A stretch of DNA of 64,000 nucleotides from RI-153 sp963752935 (lineage in GTDB: Bacteria; Chloroflexota; Anaerolineae; Caldilineales; Caldilineaceae): the NCBI GenBank assembly GCA_963752935.1, contig CAVWAL010000005.1, positions 186,001 to 250,000 of the forward strand. The letters run 5' to 3'. The notes under the pieces were generated by a model. That model had not been told where the DNA came from, did no database searches, and saw only the letters and a program-made list of their open reading frames with translations. Position numbers and translations under genes: made by a program. Below are positions 18,408-28,043 of the stretch, in pieces (positions within the stretch are counted from its first letter, which is position 1; every line of letters starts with the position of its first letter).

Positions 18408-21400
18408 TTGCAACGCCATCGACTTTTCACACTTTCACTGATGACGCTGGTCTGCGCCGCGGGGATTAGCCTGCTGGTGCTGCTGGCGACCACGCACCCC
18501 GCGACGGCACAGTCCTGCGCAGTGCCGGGCGGCTTTTCAACGCTCCAACTGGCTGTAGACAACACCGGCTGCGCCGAGGTCACGCTGGCGGCGGGCACGT
18601 ACACCGAAAACGTGACCATCGACCGCAGCGTCACCATTCGTGGCGCCGGGGAAGGAGAGACACTGATCGACGGCGGCGATGCCGGTCGCGTCATCACGAT
18701 CGCGGCGGGCGTCACCGTTGTTATGGAGGACCTCGCCATCGCCAACGGCTTCATTACCGCGCCGGCTCTGGACGCGGCGGCGCTGGGCGGCGGCATCTAC
18801 AACGAAGGGGATCTGACACTGCGCCGGGTCACCGTGCGCGACAACGTGGCCCAGGGCGGCAACGGCGGTGTCGGCGCAAGTGGCGGCCAGGGAGGGAGCG
18901 GCAGCCAGGGTAGCAAAGGGAGCGCCGCCGATTGCGGTATCAGCGGCTGTGACACTGCGGGGAGCGGCGGCACCGGTGGCACCGGCGGCATCGGAGGGGT
19001 TGGGGCAATCGGCCATACTGGCGGCGAATCCTACGGTGCAGGCATCTTCAACACCGGCACCTTATCATTAGAAAGCGCCTCTGTGCGCAACAACCTGACG
19101 GTCGGTGGCACCGGTGGCAGTGGCGGCACCGGTGGTACCGGCGGAACCGGCGGCAAAGGTGGCACGGGTGGCGATCGCGATTACTCGTGGTGCAACGTGG
19201 CCCACGGTGGTAACGGCGGATGGGGTGGCAGAGGCGGCGTAGGCGGTTCCGGTGGTACTGGCGGAACCGGCGGTGCTGCGTATGGTGCAGGGATCTACAA
19301 CGCGGGCACCCTATCTATCGCCAGCAGCGTATTGGCCGAAAATGTCAATACTGCTGGTCAGGGTGGTGCGTTCGGTGAGGGAGGCCAAGCCGGCGCCGGC
19401 GGTGCCGGCGGCGCCAAAGGTCCAAATGCGCTCACAAGTTTGACTGGCTGCATCAGCGTAAAAACGTATGGTTCAAAACCGTCGAATGGCAGCGGCGGAT
19501 CATCCGGCAGCAGCGGACAAGACGGTGGCAGCGGCGTGGAAGGCATCGCCTGGGGCGGCGCACTCTACAACACCGGCATTGTCACACTGACCGGCAGCAC
19601 TGTCTACAGCAATAGCGCATCCTTCGGCGGCGGCATCATGAACGAGGAGGCCGGCCGCGTCACCGTGGACGAAGGCACTATCTTCGAGCAGAACCGTGCC
19701 AGCGGCGGGGCAGGCGCAGTGGGTAGCCTCAAGGGTGCGGGGGGTGGTGGCGGCGGCGGCGCAGGCATGGGCGGCGCAATCTACAATGGACCAGATGCCT
19801 ATCTCTCGATCACAGCCAGCACCATTCGCCACAATGAAGTCGTCGGCGGCGCAGGCGGGCGCGGTTACAGCAACGGCGGCGAATTCGTCGGTCTTGGCGG
19901 TATCGGCGGCGGCGCAGCAGGCGGCGCGGGTGGCAATCCCGGCAGCAACGGCAGTGGCGGCGGTCTGTTCAGCGGCGGCGGTGGCGGTGGTGGCAATCAG
20001 ACCACGCCGGGGAACGGCGGCGCCGGCGGCTATGGCGGCGGCGGCGGCGCAACCGGCGGCAGAACTGGCGGCGGATCAGCCGGTTCAGGTGGCGCAGGCG
20101 GCTTCGGCGGCGGCACAGGCAGCGTGGGCGACAGCAGCGGCGCTGGTGGCGGCGGCGGCGGTGCCGGTTTCGGTGGCGGCATCGCCAACCGCGGCGAACT
20201 CATCCTCTACAATACCACCGTCTTCAGCAATACCGCGGATGGTGGCATCGGCGGCATCAGCGCCTTTGGCAATCGCCGCGGCGGCAGTGGGCTGGGCATA
20301 GGCGGCGGCATCTATACAGAAAAGTCCACCGTCATCGTCAACACCACCATCAGCGACAACGACGCCGACCAGGGCGGGGGCGTCTTCCAGTCCAACGGCG
20401 CGGCGGTCATCCGCAACAGCACCCTGGCCGGCAACCGCGGCAGCGCCGTGCAGAACTACGCCGGCAGCATCACAAGCGGCCACACCATCTTCGCCGATAG
20501 CGTGGACAGTGCCGACTGTGTGGGCACGATCACTAGCGAAGGATACAGCCTGAGCAGCGACGATAGCTGCGGCTTCTCGGCGGCCAACAATTCGTTGGCA
20601 AATGCCAACGCCGCCTTGGGCCCGCTGCAAGATAACGGCGGCCCTACCCTCACACGGCGGCCCCTCAATGGCAGCGACGCCATCGACGCCAGCCCCGTCG
20701 CCTGCACAGGGACGGATCAACGCGGCGTGGCGCGCACCCAATCGCTGCTCCCTGCGCAGGGTCTGATCAAAGACGCTCAAGGCGACTACCTTTCCTTCAT
20801 CACGCCGCCAGGGGTCTGCGATATCGGCGCCGTAGAAGTGACCCGTGCAGAGATGGCCGGTTACGAATCGGTGTGGGCGAAGCTCTTCGCCTGGAATCAG
20901 ACTCTCTTTGAGGTGGGGCACACCTTCCGCACTGAGGATCTTACACGTCCAGCCGAGGGTAAGATCACCACGCTCGACGACATCACCAAGGATTACCAGT
21001 CGTACAGCGACGGGCGTCTCTTCTTCCGCTTCTGCGACAACCCTGACAGCATGCTAAGCGGCGAAAGCTGTGATCGGTGGACGAACAGCGGCAACGGCGT
21101 CAACCTCGACCAGCAGCCCTCGTGGGATGTACACAATGTGCTGGCGCAGGCGCGCACGAATTACGCCACCATGTTGGCGGGCAGCAACCTCAACGTGACG
21201 GTCCCCCTGGGTGGGCAACAGGTCAGCGGACCGCTACACACCGTCGCCATCTCGGGCACGTTGGAGACGGTGCGCGAACTGGCAGCCATCCCCATGATCT
21301 ACGGCAGCGAGTTCATGGTGGATGCCCTGCGCTACAATGTGGTACAGCCCGGCCAGACGGCAACCGCCATCCTTAACAGCGAGATTGCACAGCTTGAGAA

Positions 21401-24400
21401 GGCACATCAACAGTTCGGGTTCGCTGCAGCCGTCTTACAGTCCACACTGGGTGGACCGGCAGGGGACTTCCTGCAGGCCAAGGATCTGGAAACGCTGGCC
21501 ATCGCTGCCGAACGGCAATCGTCGGCTCTACTCGAAATCGCCGAGCGGCAACGCCTGCTCGCCGAGGATGCCGCCGCCCAAGACGCGATCCTGGCGTCTC
21601 TGGCCGATGCCTACGGAGCGCTCTATGTGCAGGCCACGGCCTTTGCCGACGCCGTCAAGGGCTTCGACAATCCGTCTACCCAGACGGACGAGGCGCGGCA
21701 AATCTTCCTTGACTATGGCGGCGCCGAGCTGGTTTCGAACCTTGGGCGCATTCTGCAGATGGCCGAGTCGATCCGCACTGAGGCCAACCCGTTAGGCTAC
21801 GACGCTGGTTACGTGCCGCTGGCCAGCTACGAGGATCTGCGTGATCGCATGCTCACGACGGCAGGCGGCGGCATCCTCGTCGACCTGGATGCCAAGGAGC
21901 AGGCAGCGTCGCAAGCCCAGCGCGACTTCGATCAGAACGGCCAGGTGTTGCAAGATCCCACGGGCGAGCTTTATCAACTGCGACAGAGCTATACCGATGA
22001 ACTGGCCACACTCTGCGGCAATGCCAATGCACCCACCTTCCAACCCTGTAACAGCGGCAAAATGGCCATTAACTATCAGGATTTGGAGGCGGGCAATGAA
22101 GCCGTGGCCCTGGCCTGGCAGCGCGCTGCGGCCATTCCCAAGCTCATCGCCATCGAGGAGAACCGATCGGCCAAGGTGATCATGGAGATCCAGGGCGCGG
22201 CTATCGAGATCAACGCGCTGCAACTGTCGATTGCCAAGTTGGAAGGCTACCAGAAGATCACGACCGTCGCGGAAACCGACAAGATCTACGACGATCCCAA
22301 TAACGATCCCGATAACCCCATGGGCGGCGCGTATCGGCTCGACTTTGCCAAAGACGGCGTATCCTGTCTGCTCTCGGGGGCAACGGCGGGCGCGCTGGGC
22401 GACGGCTGTCAGGGCAACCTTGAGAACGGTTTCGACGCCGTCGGCCAACTGCTCGGTATCGACACCGAGGACTACAAACTCGAAACCGTAACCGAAACGT
22501 GGAATCCGCAGGCCGAGCAGATCGCCAAACTCGAAGGCATGCAAGAAGTGCGCCGGGCCGAGCGCGACGCGCGCATCGAGGGCGTCAACAGTGCGGCGGA
22601 AGTGCAACGTCTGCTGCTGCAACAGTCTGATCTGCTCATCGAGTACGAGATCGCAGTGTCGAAGCTCAACCGGGCCATCGCCGAGCGCAACCTGCTCATC
22701 GACCGTTACCGCTCATTGCTCAGCCGGCGTCAGCGCGCCGAGAGCGACTATGTCGAGTTCATCAACAACCCGGCCTACCGCATCATCCGCGAGGACACAG
22801 GCCGCGAGGCGGATCTGGCACTGAATCGGGCCAAGCACTACGCCTACCTCACGGCACGGGCGTTGGATTACAAACTGTTGGGCGCGCTCGATCCCAGCAA
22901 TGGCTATCAGGCGCTGATCCCGTATGGCGATCTATATCGGGCACGCACGGCGCAGCACATTCGCGCCTTCATGCAGAAGTTGGATGACATCAACATCACG
23001 CTGCCCAGTCCGTTGCGCAGCCCCAAGAATCTATCTTACGCCCAGGACGTGCTAGGGCTGACCAGCCAGCGCTTGAACGGGTTATTACCCTACACAGTAG
23101 ATCCCAATGAAGCCAACTGGCCCACGGATCTGGCCGCTTGCACGGGCGTGATCAACAACGTGTCCACGCTGCGGCTGTGCAAGGTTCAGCAGAACCTGCG
23201 CGGTATGATCACCACCGATTCCATGCTCACCGCAGATAGCACCGGGCAGACGCGGATCTTCTTGCTCAACTTCTCCACCGCCATCGAGCAAATCGATCCG
23301 TCGCGCATCCTGTGGAATCAGCGAATTGCGCCGGTGAGCAGCAGCGATGCCGGCTGCGGCAGCGGCTGTCAGGGGCTGGGAATCAACATCCTGACCGGGC
23401 AAACGAACTATCCGGGCAGCAGCGTGCAGGTGCGGTTGACCCACAGTGGGGTCAGCAATTACCGCCGCCAAATCGGGCCGAGCCGCGCCGATGTGGAGAT
23501 CGTGCAGTACAATCCTGGGCCCACGGCGGTGATTGGGCAGAGCATCCCCCAGGGCTTCCCACAGGACGGTACGACGACGGCGGTGCTCAACGCTAGTCTC
23601 AACGGCACAGGCGGCTTCCCCATCGACTTCCTCAGCGGGTTGAGCGGCGCAGCCACCGACTGGCGGCTGGAGATCAACCTATCGGCTGGGGCGGAGCGCG
23701 ATCTGCAAATCGAGCAGATCAGCGACATCGTCATTCAGATGGATACGTTGGCCTACCCTGTGCAGGGGACGGCGCGCGAAGTGGCGGAAGCCTGGTCAAA
23801 CAGCCGCATCGCCCTCTTCAACGGCGAAATTGACGAAGCCGAAGCGCAGCGCCGGCTGGCTCCGGTGCAGGCTGAGTTGGAGACCATCGCCGCTGAGCAC
23901 AAAGCAGCCACATCCGCAACGGTGGGCAAACGAGCGGAGGCGGGCAGCGATGCGCGATCCGTGCGCGAAGAAGGGACGGTGGATGGTCCAATCGGAGGGC
24001 TGTACGAAGGAAACTTCGCGCTGCGCACGCCGGCCAATTTAGGCGGCATCGATCTGAGCTTCATCATCACACCGACCGGCAGCGGGCTGACTGGGTCACT
24101 TTGCGACACCTGCACGCCCATTGTGGTGCAGCCTGTGGAGATGAGCGGTGGCTTCGTGGAAACAGGCACAGCGACGAACACCTTCACGCTGGCATCGACG
24201 CCCTTCACGCAGATCGCCAATGGCAAGCTGATCACGCGCACGATTCGCCTCAGCGGCGACGTGATCGAGGCAGGCGATGTGCTGCAAGGCGACTATCAGG
24301 AAGAGATTGTGGGCCTGATCGCAACGCCAATCCTGGCCCAAGGACGCTTTATCGCCACACGTCGCACAAACCAGGAGATTTCCGTCGACGCGCCGGGCAA

Positions 24401-24812
24401 CGCCTCGCCGCAGGTAAATAACGATACAACCAGCACCCCTGCCGGGCAGTCGGTTGTGATCAGCGTGCTGGACAACGACAGCGATCCCGACGGCCAGGTG
24501 CTGACCATCACCGGCGTGAGCAACCCTGCACACGGTACCGCCAAGATCGAAGGAAATCAGATCCGCTACACGCCCAACGCCGGTTTCAATGGGCAGGATA
24601 GCTTCATCTACACCGTCTCTGACGGCAACGGCGGCATCCGCAGCGCCAGCGTTACCATTACGGTTGGCTCTGGCATCAGCAATGGTGCAGCGACCATCTA
24701 TCTGCCCAGCGTGAATTATCAAACGGCCTCCTCGCGGGCGGAGAACGCACCGGCGCCAGAGCCTGAAGTGCAACCGATGCTGTATCTGCCGCACGTGAAC
24801 GCCGGGGAGTAA
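18408..24812 (+). CDS. Giant secreted Gly-rich beta-helix protein with coiled coil and Ig-like domain
   Basis: The frame is open from 18264, but TTG 18408 with AAGGAGG at 18394-18400 gives a proper signal peptide (LQRHRLFTLSL..., cleavage near 'ATAQS'), so 2134 residues. Residues ~30-740 form a right-handed beta-helix ('GGGIYNEGDLTLRRVTV', 'GAGIFNTGTLSLES') interrupted by long Gly-rich loops. At ~735-815 is a choice-of-anchor-Q-like end ('DNGGPTLTRRPLNGSDAID', 'GVCDIGAVE'). Residues ~980-1490 are largely helical/coiled coil with Ala/Glu/Gln. A tandem-95/cadherin-like domain (~2000-2088, 'FIYTVSDGNGG') and two tail motifs (IYLPSV, LYLPHV) close it. It is probably a surface or matrix protein. 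The 6.4-kb frame is uninterrupted. Confidence 0.88.
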   Translation: MQRHRLFTLSLMTLVCAAGISLLVLLATTHPATAQSCAVPGGFSTLQLAVDNTGCAEVTLAAGTYTENVTIDRSVTIRGAGEGETLIDGGDAGRVITIAAGVTVVMEDLAIANGFITAPALDAAALGGGIYNEGDLTLRRVTVRDNVAQGGNGGVGASGGQGGSGSQGSKGSAADCGISGCDTAGSGGTGGTGGIGGVGAIGHTGGESYGAGIFNTGTLSLESASVRNNLTVGGTGGSGGTGGTGGTGGKGGTGGDRDYSWCNVAHGGNGGWGGRGGVGGSGGTGGTGGAAYGAGIYNAGTLSIASSVLAENVNTAGQGGAFGEGGQAGAGGAGGAKGPNALTSLTGCISVKTYGSKPSNGSGGSSGSSGQDGGSGVEGIAWGGALYNTGIVTLTGSTVYSNSASFGGGIMNEEAGRVTVDEGTIFEQNRASGGAGAVGSLKGAGGGGGGGAGMGGAIYNGPDAYLSITASTIRHNEVVGGAGGRGYSNGGEFVGLGGIGGGAAGGAGGNPGSNGSGGGLFSGGGGGGGNQTTPGNGGAGGYGGGGGATGGRTGGGSAGSGGAGGFGGGTGSVGDSSGAGGGGGGAGFGGGIANRGELILYNTTVFSNTADGGIGGISAFGNRRGGSGLGIGGGIYTEKSTVIVNTTISDNDADQGGGVFQSNGAAVIRNSTLAGNRGSAVQNYAGSITSGHTIFADSVDSADCVGTITSEGYSLSSDDSCGFSAANNSLANANAALGPLQDNGGPTLTRRPLNGSDAIDASPVACTGTDQRGVARTQSLLPAQGLIKDAQGDYLSFITPPGVCDIGAVEVTRAEMAGYESVWAKLFAWNQTLFEVGHTFRTEDLTRPAEGKITTLDDITKDYQSYSDGRLFFRFCDNPDSMLSGESCDRWTNSGNGVNLDQQPSWDVHNVLAQARTNYATMLAGSNLNVTVPLGGQQVSGPLHTVAISGTLETVRELAAIPMIYGSEFMVDALRYNVVQPGQTATAILNSEIAQLEKAHQQFGFAAAVLQSTLGGPAGDFLQAKDLETLAIAAERQSSALLEIAERQRLLAEDAAAQDAILASLADAYGALYVQATAFADAVKGFDNPSTQTDEARQIFLDYGGAELVSNLGRILQMAESIRTEANPLGYDAGYVPLASYEDLRDRMLTTAGGGILVDLDAKEQAASQAQRDFDQNGQVLQDPTGELYQLRQSYTDELATLCGNANAPTFQPCNSGKMAINYQDLEAGNEAVALAWQRAAAIPKLIAIEENRSAKVIMEIQGAAIEINALQLSIAKLEGYQKITTVAETDKIYDDPNNDPDNPMGGAYRLDFAKDGVSCLLSGATAGALGDGCQGNLENGFDAVGQLLGIDTEDYKLETVTETWNPQAEQIAKLEGMQEVRRAERDARIEGVNSAAEVQRLLLQQSDLLIEYEIAVSKLNRAIAERNLLIDRYRSLLSRRQRAESDYVEFINNPAYRIIREDTGREADLALNRAKHYAYLTARALDYKLLGALDPSNGYQALIPYGDLYRARTAQHIRAFMQKLDDINITLPSPLRSPKNLSYAQDVLGLTSQRLNGLLPYTVDPNEANWPTDLAACTGVINNVSTLRLCKVQQNLRGMITTDSMLTADSTGQTRIFLLNFSTAIEQIDPSRILWNQRIAPVSSSDAGCGSGCQGLGINILTGQTNYPGSSVQVRLTHSGVSNYRRQIGPSRADVEIVQYNPGPTAVIGQSIPQGFPQDGTTTAVLNASLNGTGGFPIDFLSGLSGAATDWRLEINLSAGAERDLQIEQISDIVIQMDTLAYPVQGTAREVAEAWSNSRIALFNGEIDEAEAQRRLAPVQAELETIAAEHKAATSATVGKRAEAGSDARSVREEGTVDGPIGGLYEGNFALRTPANLGGIDLSFIITPTGSGLTGSLCDTCTPIVVQPVEMSGGFVETGTATNTFTLASTPFTQIANGKLITRTIRLSGDVIEAGDVLQGDYQEEIVGLIATPILAQGRFIATRRTNQEISVDAPGNASPQVNNDTTSTPAGQSVVISVLDNDSDPDGQVLTITGVSNPAHGTAKIEGNQIRYTPNAGFNGQDSFIYTVSDGNGGIRSASVTITVGSGISNGAATIYLPSVNYQTASSRAENAPAPEPEVQPMLYLPHVNAGE
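18850..20290 (+). repeat. Gly-rich GGC/GGT codon repeat tract
   Basis: Long stretches of GGT-GGC-ACC-type codons encode GGTGGTGG-like loops within the beta-helix gene (for example around 19105-19280 and 19740-20170). The pattern recalls mycobacterial PGRS sequence in composition only. The repeats are diverged rather than exact. Confidence 0.75.
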
Positions 24813-24843
24813 GATAAGCCCAGGCGGAGAGCCGGCTGTAGAA

Positions 24844-24880
24844 CAAGACCTCGTGGACAAGATTTGTCCACGAGGTCTTG
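24844..24880. terminator. 17-bp perfect hairpin after the giant gene
   Basis: Perfect inverted repeat: 24844-24860 (CAAGACCTCGTGGACAA) and 24864-24880, with a 3-nt GAT loop, 31 bp after the stop codon of the giant gene. There is no T run on the + side (CTTAATCTTATAATG follows), so it may be a weak or factor-assisted terminator, or a 3'-end stabiliser. Confidence 0.6.
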
Positions 24881-25019
24881 CTTAATCTTATAATGTTGGT
24901 TGTTTGGCTAGCCCAACTACACTTGATTACTGTCTATTCTCAACCGCTGTTTGCGCTTCCTGATCCATTCGGGTAGAGTATCCTTCATGGTTGCACGTGC
25001 ACAGGTCAGGAGCAACGTT

Positions 25020-25280
25020 ATGCAATGCCGTGTCGGTTGTGGTGCTTGCTGTATCGCCCTCTCTATCTCGTCCCCCATCCCAGAAATGCCCAACGGCAAA
25101 CCTTCTGGTGTACGCTGCGTTCAATTGACCGACGACAACCGCTGCCGGCTCTTTGGCCAGCCACAACGACCCGAAGTCTGCGTGCGGCTGCGTCCTCTGC
25201 CCGAGATGTGCGGCGATAGCGCCGAATATGCCATGCATTACCTGATTGAATTGGAAGCACTGACCGTACCGCACCGCTGA
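25020..25280 (+). CDS. YkgJ-family Cys-cluster protein (UPF0153-like)
   Basis: ATG 25020 has AGGAG seven bases upstream and gives 86 residues; TTG 24951 and ATG 24987 are alternatives. It has eight cysteines (residues 3, 7, 10, 11, 33, 42, 54, 64), including the hallmark GCGACC near the N-terminus and later C-x8-C and C-x11-C spacings, as in the YkgJ zinc/iron-chelating family. The molecular function of the family is not established. It is a short single gene between the giant protein and the propeller lipoprotein. Confidence 0.82.
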   Translation: MQCRVGCGACCIALSISSPIPEMPNGKPSGVRCVQLTDDNRCRLFGQPQRPEVCVRLRPLPEMCGDSAEYAMHYLIELEALTVPHR

Positions 25281-25460
25281 TCTCACCCCCAAATGACATA
25301 TCTTTTTTTTGAAGAACCTATCTTTTCCATCTAAAATATGGCATAGTTCTTTTGTTTAGAATACGAGTTTGCTGCACATCCCAATTTGGAGCGGAATTCA
25401 CTATCCTTCCATCGCTGCCACCGTTCCTCGCCATCATCACCCCCCCAGGCGGAGTTGAAC

Positions 25461-27869
25461 ATGAGAGTACACCTTCAAACGCTGCGTTTTCTGATTTGCG
25501 GCATCATGCTACCTTTGCTAGTTGCAGGCTGTGGAGATGATACGTCTGACATCTTTGCGCCGGCCGCAACCGACACCCCCATCGTTGCGGCGGCGGTGGC
25601 TCTCGATCCAACCCCAACATCCGTTGACACCATGGGCAACACGCCCACCGATGTGCCCACCATTGCCCCAACTACCACACCGATCCCCAAGCCAGAGATA
25701 GTGCTGCCCGCACCGCTTTACTTCCTCAGCGATGGGCAGATCCAACGGCTGGAAACCGACGGCGTCACGCTCACCCAATTGACGCAAGAAGCCGAACCGA
25801 TCACCGACTTCGACGTCTCGCCCATCGACGCTCGCCTGGTCTACGTGACCGGTAACTCGTTGATCGAGGCCAACCCGCAGTACGGTACGCGCATCGTCAA
25901 AGTGAGCGGCGAAACTGTCGATGCCGACAACCCGGCAGATAACGTAACCAAACGCATAGATAACCCGCGCTTCTCGCCCGACGGCACCCAGATCGCCTTC
26001 GCCCTCGACGGCGTAAATCTGATCCCCGCCGGCGAGGACGTGACCAGTACGTTGATCCTGGCCAGCGATCCTTATCCCGATCTCAACAATCCGCCGCGCT
26101 CGGATGTCCGCTTTTTCTCGCCCGACGGATGGTCGCCCGATGGTCGGCTGCTGCTGGTAGAATTCAGCTATTGGCCCGAAGCCGGCGGACTCGCGATTCT
26201 CAACCCTGTCAGTGGCGAACTAACCGAGCTGACCTCCGAAGATCCGAACACACCCACCTGCTGCGATTGGGCATGGAGCCGCAACAGCGATCAGGCGTTT
26301 GTCGCCAGCAATCTATTGGCCTACGGCACCCCCGGTCTTGCGCAAGTAGATGTGACGACCGGTGCGGCGACTCTGATCCTGGCCGGGTTGCCGGCGGGTG
26401 AGGTTTCAGCGGATAGCCCCTTGCGCCTATTCCTCCGACCGCACGAGACCAGTGACGGCGATCTATTCACCTTCGTCAGCGAACAGCAGACGATGCAAGC
26501 GTCCGTTGAGTATGTAATGGCGCAAGTTGAGAATGGGGCGCTGTCTCCGCTACGCCCGGATGCATTCAACACCTACGGCGATCTGCTGTGGGCACGCGAC
26601 GGCAGCGGTGCCGCCGTCGTCGATGTCACCCAGCCACCGGGGCCGCTGGGCTTTGCCGGCCCGATCCGCTGGTTGGCGACAGATGGCAGCCCCGCTGTAG
26701 AGCTGCCTGCCTTTGGCGAAGAGTTGCGGTGGGGACCGTCGGCCACCACCACCCCTGTTAGCAGCAATGATGCCGCTGCCTCTAGCAGCGGAGAGACCAA
26801 CGCCGATCCTGGATCAGCGACATTTACAGCCCAGGTGTTGCTCAACGTGCGCAGCGGACCCAGCACGGCATTCCCCATTGTGGGCGATCTAGTGGCCGAC
26901 GAGGCAACCCACATCACCGGCATCTCGCCTGACGGCGACTGGTGGCAGATTGTCTATCCGCCCGACAGCGAGACACGCGCCTGGGTGATCGGCGATCCAC
27001 AGTTCGGCGACGCGCAGAATGCAGATGATGTGGCGGTGGTCACGCCGCCGCCGCTGCCGCGTCCGGTCGGGCGCATCTTCTATTCAGCGCCCAATGCCGA
27101 GGGCGTTCAATCGATCCTGGCGCAGAGTCTGGCTCCCGGGGCGTCGCCCGTGTTGATCCTGCCCGAGGCGGCACAGCCCTCTGTTTATCGCAATGGAGAT
27201 CGGGTAGCTTTGCGCAGCATCCGTAGCGATCTGCTTGGCATCGGCATCTATGATCTGACCACGATCCAGTTAACCGGCGTCACCAGCCATCTCGAAGACA
27301 GTATCCCCAATTGGAACCCCGGCGGTGACCGCATTGTCTTCGCCAGCACTCGCCATGGGGATCGGCGTTGGCGCATCTACACTGCGCCCGCCGACGGTAG
27401 CGAGACCGCGCAAGAGCTAACTTTCGGTCTGGACCCAGATTGGCACCCTTCTGCCGACCTGATTGTCTTCAAAGGCTGCGATGAACGAGGCGAATCCTGT
27501 GGGCTATGGACGATGAACAGTAGCGGCGGCGAGCAGCGACTCCTTACCGAGAACAAGACCGACTCTCGGCCGGTATGGTCGGCCGATGGGCGCACCATCG
27601 TCTTTATGAGCGAGTCGCGCCACGGCAACTGGGAAGTTTATAGTTTGAGCGCCACCAATGGAGCCATCACCCGTCTCACCAGCGACCCGGCCCTGGATGG
27701 GCTCCCCGTGGTCAGCCCCGACGGCAGCCGCGTAGCCTTTGTCAGCAACCGCGAGGGATCTTGGGGAATCTGGGTGGTGTCTATCAATGGCGGCGTGACC
27801 CAGCGCGTGGTAAACATCGGCCCCGATCTGCCGAATTGGTTGGAACAGGGGATTGATTGGGCGGAGTGA
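25461..27869 (+). CDS. TolB-like propeller lipoprotein with internal SH3b domain
   Basis: ATG 25461 (GGAG upstream) gives 802 residues; the open frame before it lacks a start signal. The N-terminus ends in a lipobox, LLVAGC, with lipidation Cys at 24, then a Thr/Pro linker (~30-75). PD40-type blades occupy ~80-440 ('NPRFSPDGTQIAFALDG') and again ~540-800 ('WSADGRTIVFMSESR', 'SPDGSRVAFVSNREG'). An SH3b domain is inserted at ~453-515 ('LLNVRSGPSTAFPIVGDL'). A surface sensor, binding or periplasmic-type scaffold role is inferred; no catalytic motif is seen. The SH3b/propeller pairing is repeated elsewhere in the window in separate proteins. Confidence 0.85.
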   Translation: MRVHLQTLRFLICGIMLPLLVAGCGDDTSDIFAPAATDTPIVAAAVALDPTPTSVDTMGNTPTDVPTIAPTTTPIPKPEIVLPAPLYFLSDGQIQRLETDGVTLTQLTQEAEPITDFDVSPIDARLVYVTGNSLIEANPQYGTRIVKVSGETVDADNPADNVTKRIDNPRFSPDGTQIAFALDGVNLIPAGEDVTSTLILASDPYPDLNNPPRSDVRFFSPDGWSPDGRLLLVEFSYWPEAGGLAILNPVSGELTELTSEDPNTPTCCDWAWSRNSDQAFVASNLLAYGTPGLAQVDVTTGAATLILAGLPAGEVSADSPLRLFLRPHETSDGDLFTFVSEQQTMQASVEYVMAQVENGALSPLRPDAFNTYGDLLWARDGSGAAVVDVTQPPGPLGFAGPIRWLATDGSPAVELPAFGEELRWGPSATTTPVSSNDAAASSSGETNADPGSATFTAQVLLNVRSGPSTAFPIVGDLVADEATHITGISPDGDWWQIVYPPDSETRAWVIGDPQFGDAQNADDVAVVTPPPLPRPVGRIFYSAPNAEGVQSILAQSLAPGASPVLILPEAAQPSVYRNGDRVALRSIRSDLLGIGIYDLTTIQLTGVTSHLEDSIPNWNPGGDRIVFASTRHGDRRWRIYTAPADGSETAQELTFGLDPDWHPSADLIVFKGCDERGESCGLWTMNSSGGEQRLLTENKTDSRPVWSADGRTIVFMSESRHGNWEVYSLSATNGAITRLTSDPALDGLPVVSPDGSRVAFVSNREGSWGIWVVSINGGVTQRVVNIGPDLPNWLEQGIDWAE

Positions 27870-28043
27870 GGTGGGGAGAGGTGGGGAGAGATAGGGTGAA
27901 GGGGTGAAGGGGTGATAACAAGATGACGGGATGATGGGATGACGGGATGAGCGATGATGGATCTGTACGCTCATCATCCTCATCATCCCATCATCCTCAT
28001 CATCCTCATCATCTTCCTCATCCCATCATCCTCATCATCTTCC
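27870..28043. repeat. Low-complexity GGATGA / CATCATCC tract between convergent genes
   Basis: The left half is G-rich with units like GATGACGG and GGGGTGAA; the right half is built of CATCATCCT and TCATCTTCC units. Because the second half is roughly the reverse complement of the first (GATGATGG against CCATCATC), the tract could form an imperfect long hairpin. It occupies exactly the gap between two convergent genes and may act as a terminator region. No ORF of interest lies in it. Confidence 0.75.

Noticed and set aside
20085..20921. 278-codon antisense ORF in the Gly-rich region
   Set aside because: An artefact of GGC/GCC repeats on the complementary strand; Ala/Val/Gly low complexity only.
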